Positions 17,619 to 26,604 of a stretch of DNA of 64,000 nt are shown here, one piece after another. The notes under the pieces are model-generated. The model searched no databases. It was given only the letters and a program-made list of their open reading frames with translations, and was not told the origin of the DNA. Source of the stretch: Sphingobium sp. TKS (GTDB lineage Bacteria > Pseudomonadota > Alphaproteobacteria > Sphingomonadales > Sphingomonadaceae); contig NZ_CP005083.1 in the NCBI RefSeq assembly GCF_001563265.1, positions 2,793,001 through 2,857,000 of the forward strand. The letters are read 5' to 3'. Both the position numbers and the translations under genes were made by a program. How positions within the stretch are numbered: the first letter of the stretch is position 1; the number at the start of each line of letters is the position of its first letter.

Positions 17619-20510
17619 CTATCGGGCGGCGACGCCATCGGGCAGCACCACTGCCGACCAGCTCTTGCCCGGCACCAGATATTTGGCCGCCAACGCCTGA
17701 AGATCGGCAGGCGTGACTGTCAGCATATCCTGCGCCATGGTCTGCATCGCCTGCACATAGCGCGGATCATGGGTCGCGCCCTCCATCTGGTTCATCCAGA
17801 AGGCATTGCCCGTCCCGGCGCGCATCAGCAATTGCCGCATCGGCGCCACCGCCCGCTGCAATTCATCCTCGCTCACCGGATTCCTAGCCAAATCGGCCGC
17901 CGTATCCTTCACCACGTCGTAGAAATAGTTGACACGATCGGGCCGCACCTGGCTCGTGACCAAAATATAGCCGCCGCTTTCATAGGAAAAAGGCCAGTTA
18001 TTCTGAACGCTGGGCGAATAGGCAGCCCCCTCGGTCGAGCGCAGCTTGTCGAACAACCGATCGTTGAAGATCTGCGTCAATATTTCCAGTTGCCGCGCTT
18101 CTTTGGTCAGCGCAAAGCCGCCTGCTGTCGGCCAGGCCATCACCGCCGCCGCCTGTTCCTTATCGCCCTTGTGCCGCAGGATCACCGGCGCCTCGACATG
18201 GGCGGGAAAGCGCATGATCTTGTTCGCCGCCGGAACCGGCACTTCGGGCCGTGGCGGTAAAGCGCCGAAGGTTGCAGCGACAGCCGCGATGGCGTCATCC
18301 GCCTTCACCTGGCCGAAAATCTGGACCTCGATCGGCCCCGACGCCAACAGCGGCTCCCATGTCGCGCGGAAGGCCTGCGGCGTCAGCCCATCGATCTCCG
18401 CCCGCGAGGGCGTGCGGAAGCGCACATCCTTGTCATGCAGCAACCAGTTGAGATCGCGCGCCAGCACGGAATCGGGCGCCCGCGCCATCGCATCATAGGC
18501 GACCCCGGCACCCGTCTTCACCCTCGCGATCGGCGCAGGATCCCAACCGGGCGCGGCGAGCTTGGTCGCGAACAATTGAAGCTGATCCTTATAGTCCGCC
18601 GGTCGCGTGACCGCCTGCAATTCGAAGGCGTCGTCATCGATGGAAAAATCCATTCCCATGCGGCGTCCATTGGTGAGGTCATCCAGCTCCCGCTGCCCTA
18701 GCTTTCCGATCCCGCTCGCGACCAGCGCATAATCGGCGGCCCAGCCCGGCGCGGCTTTGGTCGGTGAAAAGGCCTGCTGGCCATGGCCGAAGCGGACATT
18801 GATCCGCACCTTCTCCGTCTCCGCATCATTGGCGAAAAGGGTGAGCTTCACGCCATTGGAGAAGATGATGCTTTCCATCCCCGGCAGGCCGATCGGCGTG
18901 CGACACACGACCTTGCCCGGCGCACCCAGTTTCGGCAGGTCGGCCATGGTCACGACCTTGTCATTCAGGCGCGCATTGGTCGCCGCCTTGACCGGAGCCG
19001 CTACGGCGGCGGCCAGCTTCGCATCGACGCCCGGCTGCACCTTCCCGGTGATCAGATGCGCCCGGAAAACGCCCGCCGAAAAGAGCCGCCGCGTCGAATC
19101 CAATATCTTTTGCGGCGTCATGCCCGACTTGCCGGAACGGAAGATGTCCAGAGCCGCCTGCGGGCTGACGGTGGTTTCGCGGATATCGACCGCGCTCACC
19201 AGATCGCTCGCCTGCTTGGCGCCCGCCTCGGTATCGGCATTTTCGACCTGGATGGCGAGCGCCGTATCCATCTGCGCATATTCGCGGTCGATTTCCAACT
19301 GGCTGGGCGGAACGGCCTTGGCGTCTTCTATGATGGCGCGGACATCGCCCAGCGCCTTCTCCCAATTTTCGCCGGTGGGCACGATGGTGACGAAAGTGCC
19401 GTCCACCGACCGGCTCACATCCTGCTGATCCACGCCCGCCTGCAGGAAGCTGCCGCCGCTGCGCGCAGCCTGCTCCAATCGACGGCTGATGATCTGAAGG
19501 GCCAACATGTCGGTCAGCTTGTCCTGATTATAGACGATGGTGTCCGCACGCGGCTTCCATGGCCGCAACCAGGCCATGGTAAGGCCGGTAGGCGCGCCGG
19601 GTTCCACCGTCACCCGGGTCGCGGGCGCCTTGGCGTCGGGCTCCCCGAAATCGGGCAACGGCGCGCCCTTGCCCGGCACGGTCCAGGATGCGAAATTATC
19701 CTTGATCAACTGCTCGGCCATGGCCGGGTCGATGTCGCCCGCGATTGAGATCACGGCATTTTCAGGGCGATACCAGCGCTGGTGGAAAGCCTCCATCTTC
19801 GCCGCCGTCACCGCATTCAGCGTCGCCACGGTGCCGATCGGGCTATGATCGGCCAAGGGCTGGCCAGCGAAGAAATGCCTTCGCGTCGCATCGGAAATCC
19901 GCATTTGCGGCCCATCGCCCTCGCGCTTTTCCGCCAGGACGACCGCCCGCTCGGCATTGACCGCGCTTTCCACGATGTTGGGATCGGCCATCATGCCGGA
20001 CAGGATCTTAAGGCTTTCCCCCAGACTCGCCTGCGTCGCCTGCGGCAGATCGAGAGCGTAGGTGGTGCCGGTGGGCGTCGTCTGCGCATTGCTGTCGCTA
20101 CCGAAGGTGACGCCCAGCCGCTGCCAGATGCGCTTGGATTCACCATCGGGCACATGGCGGGAGCCGCGGAAAGTCAGATGCTCCATGAAATGGGCGTAAC
20201 CCAGTTCATCGGGCTGCTCCATCAGCGACCCGGCATCGATCCGCAGCCTGACCGAGACCTGCCCCGGTGGCACGCCGTTGCGTCGGATCGCATAGCGCAA
20301 ACCGTTGGACAGCTCCCCAAAACGCCATGCCGGATCGATCGGCACATCGCTGTTTTCATAAAGCCATGGCCGGACTTGCGCCTTGGTCGATCCGGACGCG
20401 GCGGGATTGGCAACCGGGTCCGTTTTCGCGGCAAGAGGCGCGGAAACTCCCGAAAGCAGCAAGGCAAGGACGGACAGCGAAGCGGCAGAGCGCCGGAAGG
20501 AAAAGCTCAT
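17619..20510 (-). CDS. M16-family zinc metallopeptidase (pitrilysin type)
   Basis: A 963-aa secreted protease. A signal peptide occupies about residues 1-28. The first M16 domain contains the inverted zinc motif HFMEH near residue 107 with the distal Glu about 75 residues later; a second, catalytically empty M16 domain occupies about 540-930. Such enzymes clamp small proteins and peptides in a periplasmic chamber. The substrate is unknown. The gene is alone on its strand between rhlE and the orphan small protein. Confidence 0.92.
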   Translation of the reverse strand: MSFSFRRSAASLSVLALLLSGVSAPLAAKTDPVANPAASGSTKAQVRPWLYENSDVPIDPAWRFGELSNGLRYAIRRNGVPPGQVSVRLRIDAGSLMEQPDELGYAHFMEHLTFRGSRHVPDGESKRIWQRLGVTFGSDSNAQTTPTGTTYALDLPQATQASLGESLKILSGMMADPNIVESAVNAERAVVLAEKREGDGPQMRISDATRRHFFAGQPLADHSPIGTVATLNAVTAAKMEAFHQRWYRPENAVISIAGDIDPAMAEQLIKDNFASWTVPGKGAPLPDFGEPDAKAPATRVTVEPGAPTGLTMAWLRPWKPRADTIVYNQDKLTDMLALQIISRRLEQAARSGGSFLQAGVDQQDVSRSVDGTFVTIVPTGENWEKALGDVRAIIEDAKAVPPSQLEIDREYAQMDTALAIQVENADTEAGAKQASDLVSAVDIRETTVSPQAALDIFRSGKSGMTPQKILDSTRRLFSAGVFRAHLITGKVQPGVDAKLAAAVAAPVKAATNARLNDKVVTMADLPKLGAPGKVVCRTPIGLPGMESIIFSNGVKLTLFANDAETEKVRINVRFGHGQQAFSPTKAAPGWAADYALVASGIGKLGQRELDDLTNGRRMGMDFSIDDDAFELQAVTRPADYKDQLQLFATKLAAPGWDPAPIARVKTGAGVAYDAMARAPDSVLARDLNWLLHDKDVRFRTPSRAEIDGLTPQAFRATWEPLLASGPIEVQIFGQVKADDAIAAVAATFGALPPRPEVPVPAANKIMRFPAHVEAPVILRHKGDKEQAAAVMAWPTAGGFALTKEARQLEILTQIFNDRLFDKLRSTEGAAYSPSVQNNWPFSYESGGYILVTSQVRPDRVNYFYDVVKDTAADLARNPVSEDELQRAVAPMRQLLMRAGTGNAFWMNQMEGATHDPRYVQAMQTMAQDMLTVTPADLQALAAKYLVPGKSWSAVVLPDGVAAR

Positions 20511-20582
20511 GGCCGCGCAGCCTAAAGAGATTTTCCTGAATGACCACTGACAAAGAGTGGGAGGCCAGAAACAAGGCGCACC

Positions 20583-20667
20583 GTGTTCCTGCGAAGGCAG
20601 GAACCCAGTTCAAACGGTAGAAACGCAATCAAACGGCGGAACTGGGCCCCTGCCTTCGCAGGAGCAC
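20583..20667. repeat. paired-hairpin intergenic repeat, family 1 copy A
   Basis: A left hairpin TTCCTGC-GAAG-GCAGGAA and a right hairpin CTGC-CTTC-GCAG core flank the complementary words CCAGTTC and GAACTGG. The whole 85-bp unit is an interrupted inverted repeat. It lies between rhlE and the M16 protease gene. The same layout recurs at 52103-52174. Confidence 0.85.
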
Positions 20668-20680
20668 AAAGCTCATGATC

Positions 20681-22066
20681 TCAACGTCCGCCCGTCCTCT
20701 GCACCGCGCCCTTATGCGCGCCGACGCCGCTGCCGCCGCGCCGGCGACGGAAGTTCTTCTTCGCGGGCTGGCCGGCTTCACCATCGGGGCGGTGTGCCCG
20801 CTCGGCATTGCCGCGCGGCTGCTTCTGCTGGTCCTGATAGCGGCGCTGACCATCGGCGCGCTTGGCCTTCTGCTCCGGCGTCTGCTCGCGGCCTTTGCGC
20901 GGCGGGGCCGCCTTGGGCATGTTACGCACCGCCTCGACGAAATTCTCCGGCAGAGGCACGATCTCCAGCTTCACCTTCGCCGTCCGCTCGATCGCTTTCA
21001 GATAAGGCCGCTCGTCGTCCGCCACGAAGCTGATCGCGATCCCTTCCGCCCCGGCGCGGGCCGTGCGGCCGATGCGGTGAACATATTGCTCGGGCACATT
21101 GGGCAGCTCGAAATTGATGACATGGGACACGCCCGAAACGTCGATCCCACGTGCCGCGATGTCGGTTGCTACCAACAGCTTCACTTGGCCATGGCGGAAA
21201 GCCTGCAAGGCGGTGGTCCGCTGCGCCTGGCTCTTGTTGCCATGGATGGCGACGGCCTGAATTCCCGCCCCTTCCAGAAAGCGCACGACGCGGTCCGCGC
21301 CATGTTTCGTACGCGTGAAGATCAGCGCGCGGTCGATATCCTCGCTCCTGACCGTCAGGTTGAGCAACGCCTGCTTCTCCATCTGATTGACGAAGGTCGC
21401 CTGCTGACGGACCCGCTCCGCCGTGGTCGACTGCGGCGCGACGCTGACCTTTACCGGATCGCGAAGGAACTGCGCGGCCAGCGCCTCGATCTCACCCGGC
21501 ATGGTGGCGGAGAAGAAGAGGTTCTGCCGTTCCTTGGGCAGCAGCTTGGCGATGCGTTTCAAGGGATGGATGAAGCCCATGTCCATCATCTGGTCGGCTT
21601 CATCGAGGACGAAAATCTCGGTATCCTTGATGGTGAAAGCCCGCTGGTCGATCAGGTCGAGCAGACGGCCCGGCGTCGCGACGACGATATCGACGCCCCG
21701 GCCCAGTGCGCGGATCTGCTTGTTGATCGGCACGCCGCCAAACACGACCTCCACCGACAGCTTCATGAAACGGCCATAGTCGCGGAAGCTCTGCGCGATC
21801 TGCGCCGCCAGTTCGCGCGTGGGAGAAAGCACCAGCATCCGGCAGCCCTGAAGCGGCGTCGGTTTGGGGTTGCGGGCGAAATGGTCAAGGCTCGGCAGCG
21901 CGAAGGCCGCCGTCTTGCCGGTGCCGGTCTGCGCGATGCCGCACAGATCCTTGCCCTTCAGCAAAACGGGAATGGCCTGCGCCTGGATGGGGGTGGGCAA
22001 AGCATATTTCTTGGCGGCGAGCGCCTTCAGGATCGGCTCGGCAAGGCCAAGGTCGGTAAATTGCAT
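20681..22066 (-). CDS. rhlE: DEAD-box ATP-dependent RNA helicase (RhlE type)
   Basis: A 461-aa helicase that unwinds short RNA duplexes, probably in ribosome assembly or RNA decay. All motifs are present in order: Q motif near PTPIQAQAIP, Walker A AQTGTGKT, PTRELA, VLDEADQM, SAT, and HRIGRTARAG. After about residue 375 a basic, Arg-rich tail (ending in RRRRGGSGVGAHKG) resembles the RNA-binding extensions of RhlE and SrmB relatives. It is a single gene with a structured repeat downstream. Confidence 0.93.
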   Translation of the reverse strand: MQFTDLGLAEPILKALAAKKYALPTPIQAQAIPVLLKGKDLCGIAQTGTGKTAAFALPSLDHFARNPKPTPLQGCRMLVLSPTRELAAQIAQSFRDYGRFMKLSVEVVFGGVPINKQIRALGRGVDIVVATPGRLLDLIDQRAFTIKDTEIFVLDEADQMMDMGFIHPLKRIAKLLPKERQNLFFSATMPGEIEALAAQFLRDPVKVSVAPQSTTAERVRQQATFVNQMEKQALLNLTVRSEDIDRALIFTRTKHGADRVVRFLEGAGIQAVAIHGNKSQAQRTTALQAFRHGQVKLLVATDIAARGIDVSGVSHVINFELPNVPEQYVHRIGRTARAGAEGIAISFVADDERPYLKAIERTAKVKLEIVPLPENFVEAVRNMPKAAPPRKGREQTPEQKAKRADGQRRYQDQQKQPRGNAERAHRPDGEAGQPAKKNFRRRRGGSGVGAHKGAVQRTGGR

Positions 22067-22397
22067 GGATGATAACTCACAAGTCGGCCCCGGCGCCTTC
22101 CGGCATGGCCGGGACGCAAGGCGGGTTACGAAACGACCCGCGTGAAAAGGGAAGCCTCAAAGCTTGGCGCAGACTTTCATTGGCCGGCCCCGATGCCTGT
22201 CGGCCGGAGCGATCACGCTGCCAATCGCTGAAAGGGCGATTAAGCCCAACTGCTGCGCTGCAGCGCGTATGGCGGGAATGTCGGGGAAAAGCAAGCGGTA
22301 GATGGCGTTGGTGGTGACGTGACCGAAAATGATGGAGATATGTTCGTCATCCCAGCGTTCGCCGGGATGACGATTTAACTTGCCGGCGAAGGCCCGC
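22067..22397. other. 331-bp non-coding gap with one hairpin
   Basis: No convincing gene is seen. At 22345-22372 CGTCATCCC and GGGATGACG form a hairpin (one internal mismatch, GTTC loop) of the kind dispersed through sphingomonad intergenic DNA. It lies just after the stop of the minus-strand PNPOx-like gene and may stabilise or end its mRNA. The rhlE promoter should lie in the proximal part, but no hexamers stand out. Confidence 0.5.
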
Positions 22398-22868
22398 CTA
22401 AAGCGTCACTTCCACATGCTTGCTGCGCATCTCGTCGCGCACATCGCCGCCGAACATCTGACGGAACATCCCACCCAACGACATATCCGCACGCCAGATT
22501 TCGGCGCGCCCCAGGTCGAAGCGGAGCATCAGCAAGTGCGGATCCTGCCGTCCTCCAGGATACCAGCTCACAACATCATGGGTCCAATAGCGGTCGATCA
22601 CCGCCGGGTCCGTCTCCTCGACCAGCGTGCCGTCGATGCAGGCGAACAGGAAATGCCCCTTGGCGACGAACTGCGCCATCGCCGGCCCGCCCTGCGCCAA
22701 TCGGTTCTCGCGCGTCGTGTAGAACCAGAAACAATGGCTCGCGCCGGGATCGAGCTGTGCCGTCATCGGCATGCTATGGTCCTGCGCCCCCTGCAGACCC
22801 ATCATTACAAACGGGCTTTGCGCAAGCTCTGTCCAGAAACGATGGCGGATGTCGGCCTCATTGCTCAT
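22398..22868 (-). CDS. pyridoxamine 5'-phosphate oxidase-family protein (general stress protein 26 type)
   Basis: A 156-aa split-barrel flavin-binding fold. Visible segments are the substrate-strand region SMPMTAQLDPGASHCFWFYTT, FVAKGHFLFACIDGTLVEETDP, and the C-terminal VVSWYPGG...HLLMLRFDLGRAEIW typical of the stress-protein-26 group, which binds FMN or F420 or haem. It is shorter than true PdxH and lacks its substrate residues, so a biosynthetic role is unlikely. It is a monocistronic gene, divergent from nfuA. The function is unknown. Confidence 0.85.
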   Translation of the reverse strand: MSNEADIRHRFWTELAQSPFVMMGLQGAQDHSMPMTAQLDPGASHCFWFYTTRENRLAQGGPAMAQFVAKGHFLFACIDGTLVEETDPAVIDRYWTHDVVSWYPGGRQDPHLLMLRFDLGRAEIWRADMSLGGMFRQMFGGDVRDEMRSKHVEVTL

Positions 22869-22982
22869 CTTCTCTCTCCTTCGATCTCACACGGGACTCA
22901 ATCGACGGGGCCAAGCGAAGCTCCGGCATTCAATTTAGCACGAAAGCTTGATCTTGCGCAGTCTTCTCTCCACATAACGCGC

Positions 22983-23555
22983 ATGTTGATCGAGACTGAA
23001 ACGACGCCCAATCCGGCCACCGTCAAATTCATCCCTGGCCGCGTGGTCATGGGCATGGGCACCCGCGATTTCGCCACGCCGGAGGAAGCGGAAGCCTCTC
23101 CTCTGGCGTCTGCGCTCTTTGGCCTGGGCGATGTGACGGGCGTGTTCTTCGGCGGCGACTTCATTTCCGTCACCATCGCGCCAGGCTCGCAGTGGAGCGA
23201 CGTGAAGCCGGACATCCTCGCCACCCTGCTAGAACATTTCTCGGCCAATATGCCGCTGTTCACACCGGGTTCGGCCGGCGAAATCTTCGTGCCGGAAGAG
23301 GAGGAATTTGCCGACGATCCCGAAGACGCGGAAATCGTCGCGCAGATTCGTGAGCTGATCGACACCCGCGTCCGCCCCGCCGTGGCCAATGACGGCGGCG
23401 ACATCATCTATCGCGGCTTCGACAAGGGCACCGTTTATTTGAGGATGCAGGGCGCCTGTTCGGGCTGCCCCTCCTCCACCGCGACGCTGAAAAACGGCAT
23501 CGAACAATTGCTTAAACATTATGTCCCCGAAGTGACCGAGGTTCGCGCCGTCTGA
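22983..23555 (+). CDS. nfuA: NifU-domain iron-sulfur cluster carrier (NfuA/NFU1 type)
   Basis: A 190-aa two-domain protein. The N-terminal Nfu_N domain (IETETTPNPATVKFIPGR) is followed from about residue 110 by a NifU-like domain with the cluster ligands in ACSGCPSS. It carries a 4Fe-4S cluster to client apoproteins; MiaB, encoded 3.6 kb downstream, is a plausible client. The arrangement matches mitochondrial NFU1 and alphaproteobacterial homologues. ATG 22983 is chosen because conservation starts there. Confidence 0.93.
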   Translation: MLIETETTPNPATVKFIPGRVVMGMGTRDFATPEEAEASPLASALFGLGDVTGVFFGGDFISVTIAPGSQWSDVKPDILATLLEHFSANMPLFTPGSAGEIFVPEEEEFADDPEDAEIVAQIRELIDTRVRPAVANDGGDIIYRGFDKGTVYLRMQGACSGCPSSTATLKNGIEQLLKHYVPEVTEVRAV

Positions 23556-23643
23556 TCGGGCGCGGCCAATTGGCAAATCGATCCCGATCGACTAACCGCT
23601 GATCCAAGCGTCGCATCGGGCGAGCGGTCTACAGGGGTTTTCT

Positions 23644-24270
23644 TTGCGCATATTGGTCATCGACACCGCGACGCAAGCGCTGTCCGTGGCGCTGCTCGAT
23701 GACGGCGCCCCCATCGGCCATTTTCATGAAATCGTTGGCCGGGGCCATGCCGAAGCGCTGCTGCCTGCCATCGCCGCCATGCCCGGCGGCGGGAAAGCCG
23801 ATGCGATCGCTGTCGATGTCGGTCCCGGCAGCTTCACCGGCGTTCGCATAGGCATCGCCGCCGCCCGCGCACTGGCGCTGGCCTGGGGCATTCCGCTGCA
23901 CGGCTATGGCGCGCTGAGCCTGATCGCGGCCAAGGCGGGCGTCGGACATGAGAACGAGTCCATCACCGTGACCATCACCGGCGGCCATGGCGAGCTGTTC
24001 TGGCAGAGCTTCTCCGCGGACGGGCTCACGCCGCTTACCGCTCCAGCCTCCACGCCGATCGCGCTACTGGCGGAGCAACTGACCCATCCATTGCTGTACG
24101 GCACGGGCGCCGAAGCCCTGGTGACGGCGCGAGGCCATGGCACGGCGGTCAGCCTCTATCCCGATGCCGCCGACTATCCGCTGGTCGCCGGGCTTCCCCC
24201 ACTCCCTCCCTCCCCCATTTATTGCCGCGATGCCGACGCCCGTCCAATGACGGAACGGACAGCACCATGA
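23644..24270 (+). CDS. tsaB: tRNA threonylcarbamoyladenosine biosynthesis protein TsaB
   Basis: TsaB is the non-catalytic partner that binds TsaD in forming the t6A37 modification of ANN-decoding tRNAs. The N-terminal ASKHA fold motif ILVIDTATQALSVALL and the DVGPGSFTGVRIG signature are present; 208 aa is typical. Start is TTG at 23644, where homology begins. The stop overlaps the rimI ATG as ATGA. Confidence 0.94.
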   Translation: MRILVIDTATQALSVALLDDGAPIGHFHEIVGRGHAEALLPAIAAMPGGGKADAIAVDVGPGSFTGVRIGIAAARALALAWGIPLHGYGALSLIAAKAGVGHENESITVTITGGHGELFWQSFSADGLTPLTAPASTPIALLAEQLTHPLLYGTGAEALVTARGHGTAVSLYPDAADYPLVAGLPPLPPSPIYCRDADARPMTERTAP

Positions 24271-24746
24271 TCCCCGGCCTGACCCTCGACACCTATGAAC
24301 AGGGCGAGCGCAACGCGATGAGCGACGCCATGGACGTCATGGCCCGCGCATTCGACCCGGCCTATGGTGAAGCGTGGACTCTGCCCCAGCTTTCCGGCGT
24401 GATGACGATGCCGGGCACCTGGCTTACCATCGCCCGGATCGACGCCGCGCCGCTGGGTTTTGCGCTGGTCCGGTCAGTACTCGATGAATGCGAGCTGCTG
24501 TTGCTGGCGGTCAGCCCGCTCTGGCGCGGCCGGGGCATCGGGGAAGCTCTTTTGCTCGACAGCCTCAGGACAGCGCGCAAGCGGGGCATTACATCGATGA
24601 ATCTCGAAGTTCGGGCGTCCAATACAGCAATAAGGCTATATGAAAAAGCCGGGTTCGAATATGTACACCGTCGTCCCGGTTACTATCGCGGCAATGACGG
24701 ACAACTTCATGACGCGCTAAGCTTTCGTATCGATATGCTTAGATGA
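24267..24746 (+). CDS. rimI: ribosomal-protein-alanine N-acetyltransferase (RimI-type GNAT)
   Basis: A 159-aa GNAT acetyltransferase. Acetyl-CoA contacts lie in VSPLWRGRGIGEALL and the final motif NLEVRASNTAIRLYEKAGFE is characteristic of RimI, which acetylates the N-terminus of ribosomal protein S18. The ATG overlaps the tsaB stop by four bases. tsaB-rimI adjacency is conserved widely. Confidence 0.92.
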   Translation: MIPGLTLDTYEQGERNAMSDAMDVMARAFDPAYGEAWTLPQLSGVMTMPGTWLTIARIDAAPLGFALVRSVLDECELLLLAVSPLWRGRGIGEALLLDSLRTARKRGITSMNLEVRASNTAIRLYEKAGFEYVHRRPGYYRGNDGQLHDALSFRIDMLR

Positions 24747-24858
24747 TTTAAATCCACTCTTGCAAAACAGAAACCATCGGTATAGCTGACCCGTGCCGCT
24801 CCTGAAATGATTTTCCCCGGGCGGGTCGCATAACCAATAGCCTTCGCAAGGAAAAGAA

Positions 24859-25284
24859 ATGGAAATCGAATCAGCGCAGAGCGAATTGCTCATTACTTTG
24901 ACGTCGGATATTGTCGCGGCCCATGTCTCGAACAACAGCGTCGCCGTCTCTGACGTATCTACCCTGATCCAGAATGTACATGCCGCGCTTTCGGGCCTCA
25001 CCACGCCGGCCGCCGTGCCGGAAGTGAAGCCGGAACCCGCGGTGTCGGTCCGCTCGTCGATCAAGCCCGACTACATCATCTGCCTGGAAGACGGCAAGAA
25101 GCTCAAGATGCTGAAGCGTCACCTGATGACTCATTATCAGATGACGCCGGATGATTATCGCGCCAAGTGGAGCCTGCCGGCCGATTATCCGATGGTCGCG
25201 CCCAACTATGCCGAACAGCGCCGCAGCCTGGCGAAGAAGATCGGCCTGGGCACCAAGCGCCGCCGGACCCGCGCCGCGAAATAA
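24859..25284 (+). CDS. mucR: MucR/Ros-family zinc-finger transcriptional regulator
   Basis: A 141-aa alphaproteobacterial regulator related to Ros and MucR, global silencers of exopolysaccharide, motility and cell-cycle genes that bind AT-rich DNA. The N-terminal ~60 residues mediate oligomerisation; the zinc-finger region CLEDGKKLKMLKRHLMTHYQM and the KWSLPADYPMVAPNYAEQRR block are well conserved. The second Cys of the usual CxxC is Asp here (CLED), a variant known among MucR proteins. AAGGAAAAGAA precedes the ATG. Confidence 0.93.
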   Translation: MEIESAQSELLITLTSDIVAAHVSNNSVAVSDVSTLIQNVHAALSGLTTPAAVPEVKPEPAVSVRSSIKPDYIICLEDGKKLKMLKRHLMTHYQMTPDDYRAKWSLPADYPMVAPNYAEQRRSLAKKIGLGTKRRRTRAAK

Positions 25285-25313
25285 GCCCGCGAACCGCAGG
25301 CAAAAGCCCATGC

Positions 25314-25343
25314 AAAGGGGTGCGCCAACCGCGCGCCCCTTTT
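25314..25343 (+). terminator. rho-independent terminator of mucR
   Basis: AAAGGGGTGCGC and GCGCGCCCCTTT (one G-U pair) form a 12-bp stem with loop CAACC, ending in TTTTA, 30 bases after the mucR stop. Confidence 0.8.
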
Positions 25344-25407
25344 ATACTAGGACAAAAGCCGCTAGGTTCCCTCCCGACTTACGCAAATTTCAGCCAAGTG
25401 AGCCTGC

Positions 25408-25830
25408 ATGAACCGCAAGATCGACGTCGAAGCCCTTTGTCACGAAAAGGGTCTGCGCATCACCGAACAGCGCCGCGTCATCGCCCAGGTGCTGAGCGAC
25501 GCCAGCGACCATCCGGATGTCGAGGAGCTGCACAGGCGATCCGCGGCGATCGATCCGGGCATTTCCATCGCCACCGTCTACCGCACCGTTCGCCTGTTCG
25601 AAGAAGCAGGCATATTGGATCGCCATGATTTCGGTGACGGCCGCGCCCGTTATGAGGCGGCGCCTGAATCCCACCACGATCATCTGATCGATGTCGAAAC
25701 CGGCAATGTCATCGAATTTGTCGATCCTGAACTGGAGCAGTTGCAAAAGCAGATCGCGGAAAAGCTGGGCTTCCGCCTGGTCGACCACCGGATGGAACTC
25801 TATGGCGTCGCGCTCGACCGCAAGAACTGA
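25408..25830 (+). CDS. fur: Fur-family metalloregulator
   Basis: A 140-aa Fur protein: winged helix (about 10-85, RITEQRRVIAQVLSDASDHPDVEEL and ISIATVYRTVRLFEEAGIL) and a dimer/metal domain with HHDHLIDVETG. The C-terminal CxxC structural zinc site of E. coli Fur is absent, as in many alphaproteobacterial Fur/Mur proteins, so sensing of iron or manganese cannot be decided. Its position in the tsaB-rimI...miaB cluster matches other Alphaproteobacteria, where it is annotated as fur. Confidence 0.92.
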   Translation: MNRKIDVEALCHEKGLRITEQRRVIAQVLSDASDHPDVEELHRRSAAIDPGISIATVYRTVRLFEEAGILDRHDFGDGRARYEAAPESHHDHLIDVETGNVIEFVDPELEQLQKQIAEKLGFRLVDHRMELYGVALDRKN

Positions 25831-25836
25831 GGCGGC

Positions 25837-26577
25837 TTGAGCAGACTCCGCCGCATCACGCGCACCGGGGCGCTGGCCGCCAGTCTGCTGCTCTGCCTTC
25901 TGCCCCATCTGCTGTGGAGCGCCGCCGGGCGGCGTTCGCCCTGGCCACGGCGCTTTCTGGCAATGGCGGCACGATCCGTCGGCGCACGCGTGCGGATCGA
26001 GGGGCATCCCTTCCACGGCGACAGCTTCATCATCGCCAATCATGTCAGTTGGGTCGACATATTGGCCTTGGGCGGCGCGACCGGATCGGCCTTCGTCGCG
26101 CATGACGGCATAGCCGGATGGCCGCTCATCGGCTGGCTGGCCGCCCAGAACAACACGCTGTTTGTCGCCCGCAACAGGCGCGGCGCGCTTTCATCGCAGC
26201 TCGACGCCTTGCGCGCCGCACTTGCCGGGCACCAGCCGGTCGCACTCTTTCCCGAAGGCACGACCAGCGACGGCACTGGCCTGCTGCCGTTCAAGCCCTC
26301 CCTGCTCGCGGTCCTATTGCCGCCTCCGCGCTCGGTGCGGATTCAGCCCGTCCATATCGACTACGGCCCGGCAACGGCCGAGATTAGCTGGCACAGCAAC
26401 GAACCGGCGGGCGCGAATGCCAAGAGATTGCTGGAACGCAAGGGCCGGCTCGACGTCACCTTGCGCTTTCTGGAGCCTTTCGACCCGGCAATCTGCCCGG
26501 ATCGCAAGGCTTTGGCGGCCATGACACGGGAAAGAATTGCCGCCAGCATCGCGACGCACCTGCCGCCTTTTACTTAA
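25837..26577 (+). CDS. 1-acyl-sn-glycerol-3-phosphate acyltransferase (PlsC family)
   Basis: A 246-aa membrane-associated acyltransferase. It has an N-terminal hydrophobic segment at about 10-28, the catalytic HX4D motif in NHVSWVD, and the acceptor-binding FPEGTTSDG. It would place the second acyl chain on lysophosphatidate, or act on a related lipid such as ornithine lysolipid (OlsA). Start is TTG, six bases after the fur stop, so the pair is likely cotranscribed. Confidence 0.88.
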   Translation: MSRLRRITRTGALAASLLLCLLPHLLWSAAGRRSPWPRRFLAMAARSVGARVRIEGHPFHGDSFIIANHVSWVDILALGGATGSAFVAHDGIAGWPLIGWLAAQNNTLFVARNRRGALSSQLDALRAALAGHQPVALFPEGTTSDGTGLLPFKPSLLAVLLPPPRSVRIQPVHIDYGPATAEISWHSNEPAGANAKRLLERKGRLDVTLRFLEPFDPAICPDRKALAAMTRERIAASIATHLPPFT

Positions 26578-26604
26578 GGCGCGCGCCTTGTATAGCTGGA
26601 CCGC

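Noticed and set aside
22069..22317. 82-codon plus-strand frame in the gap after rhlE
   Set aside because: No ribosome-binding site or motif and a low-complexity basic translation; treated as non-coding.
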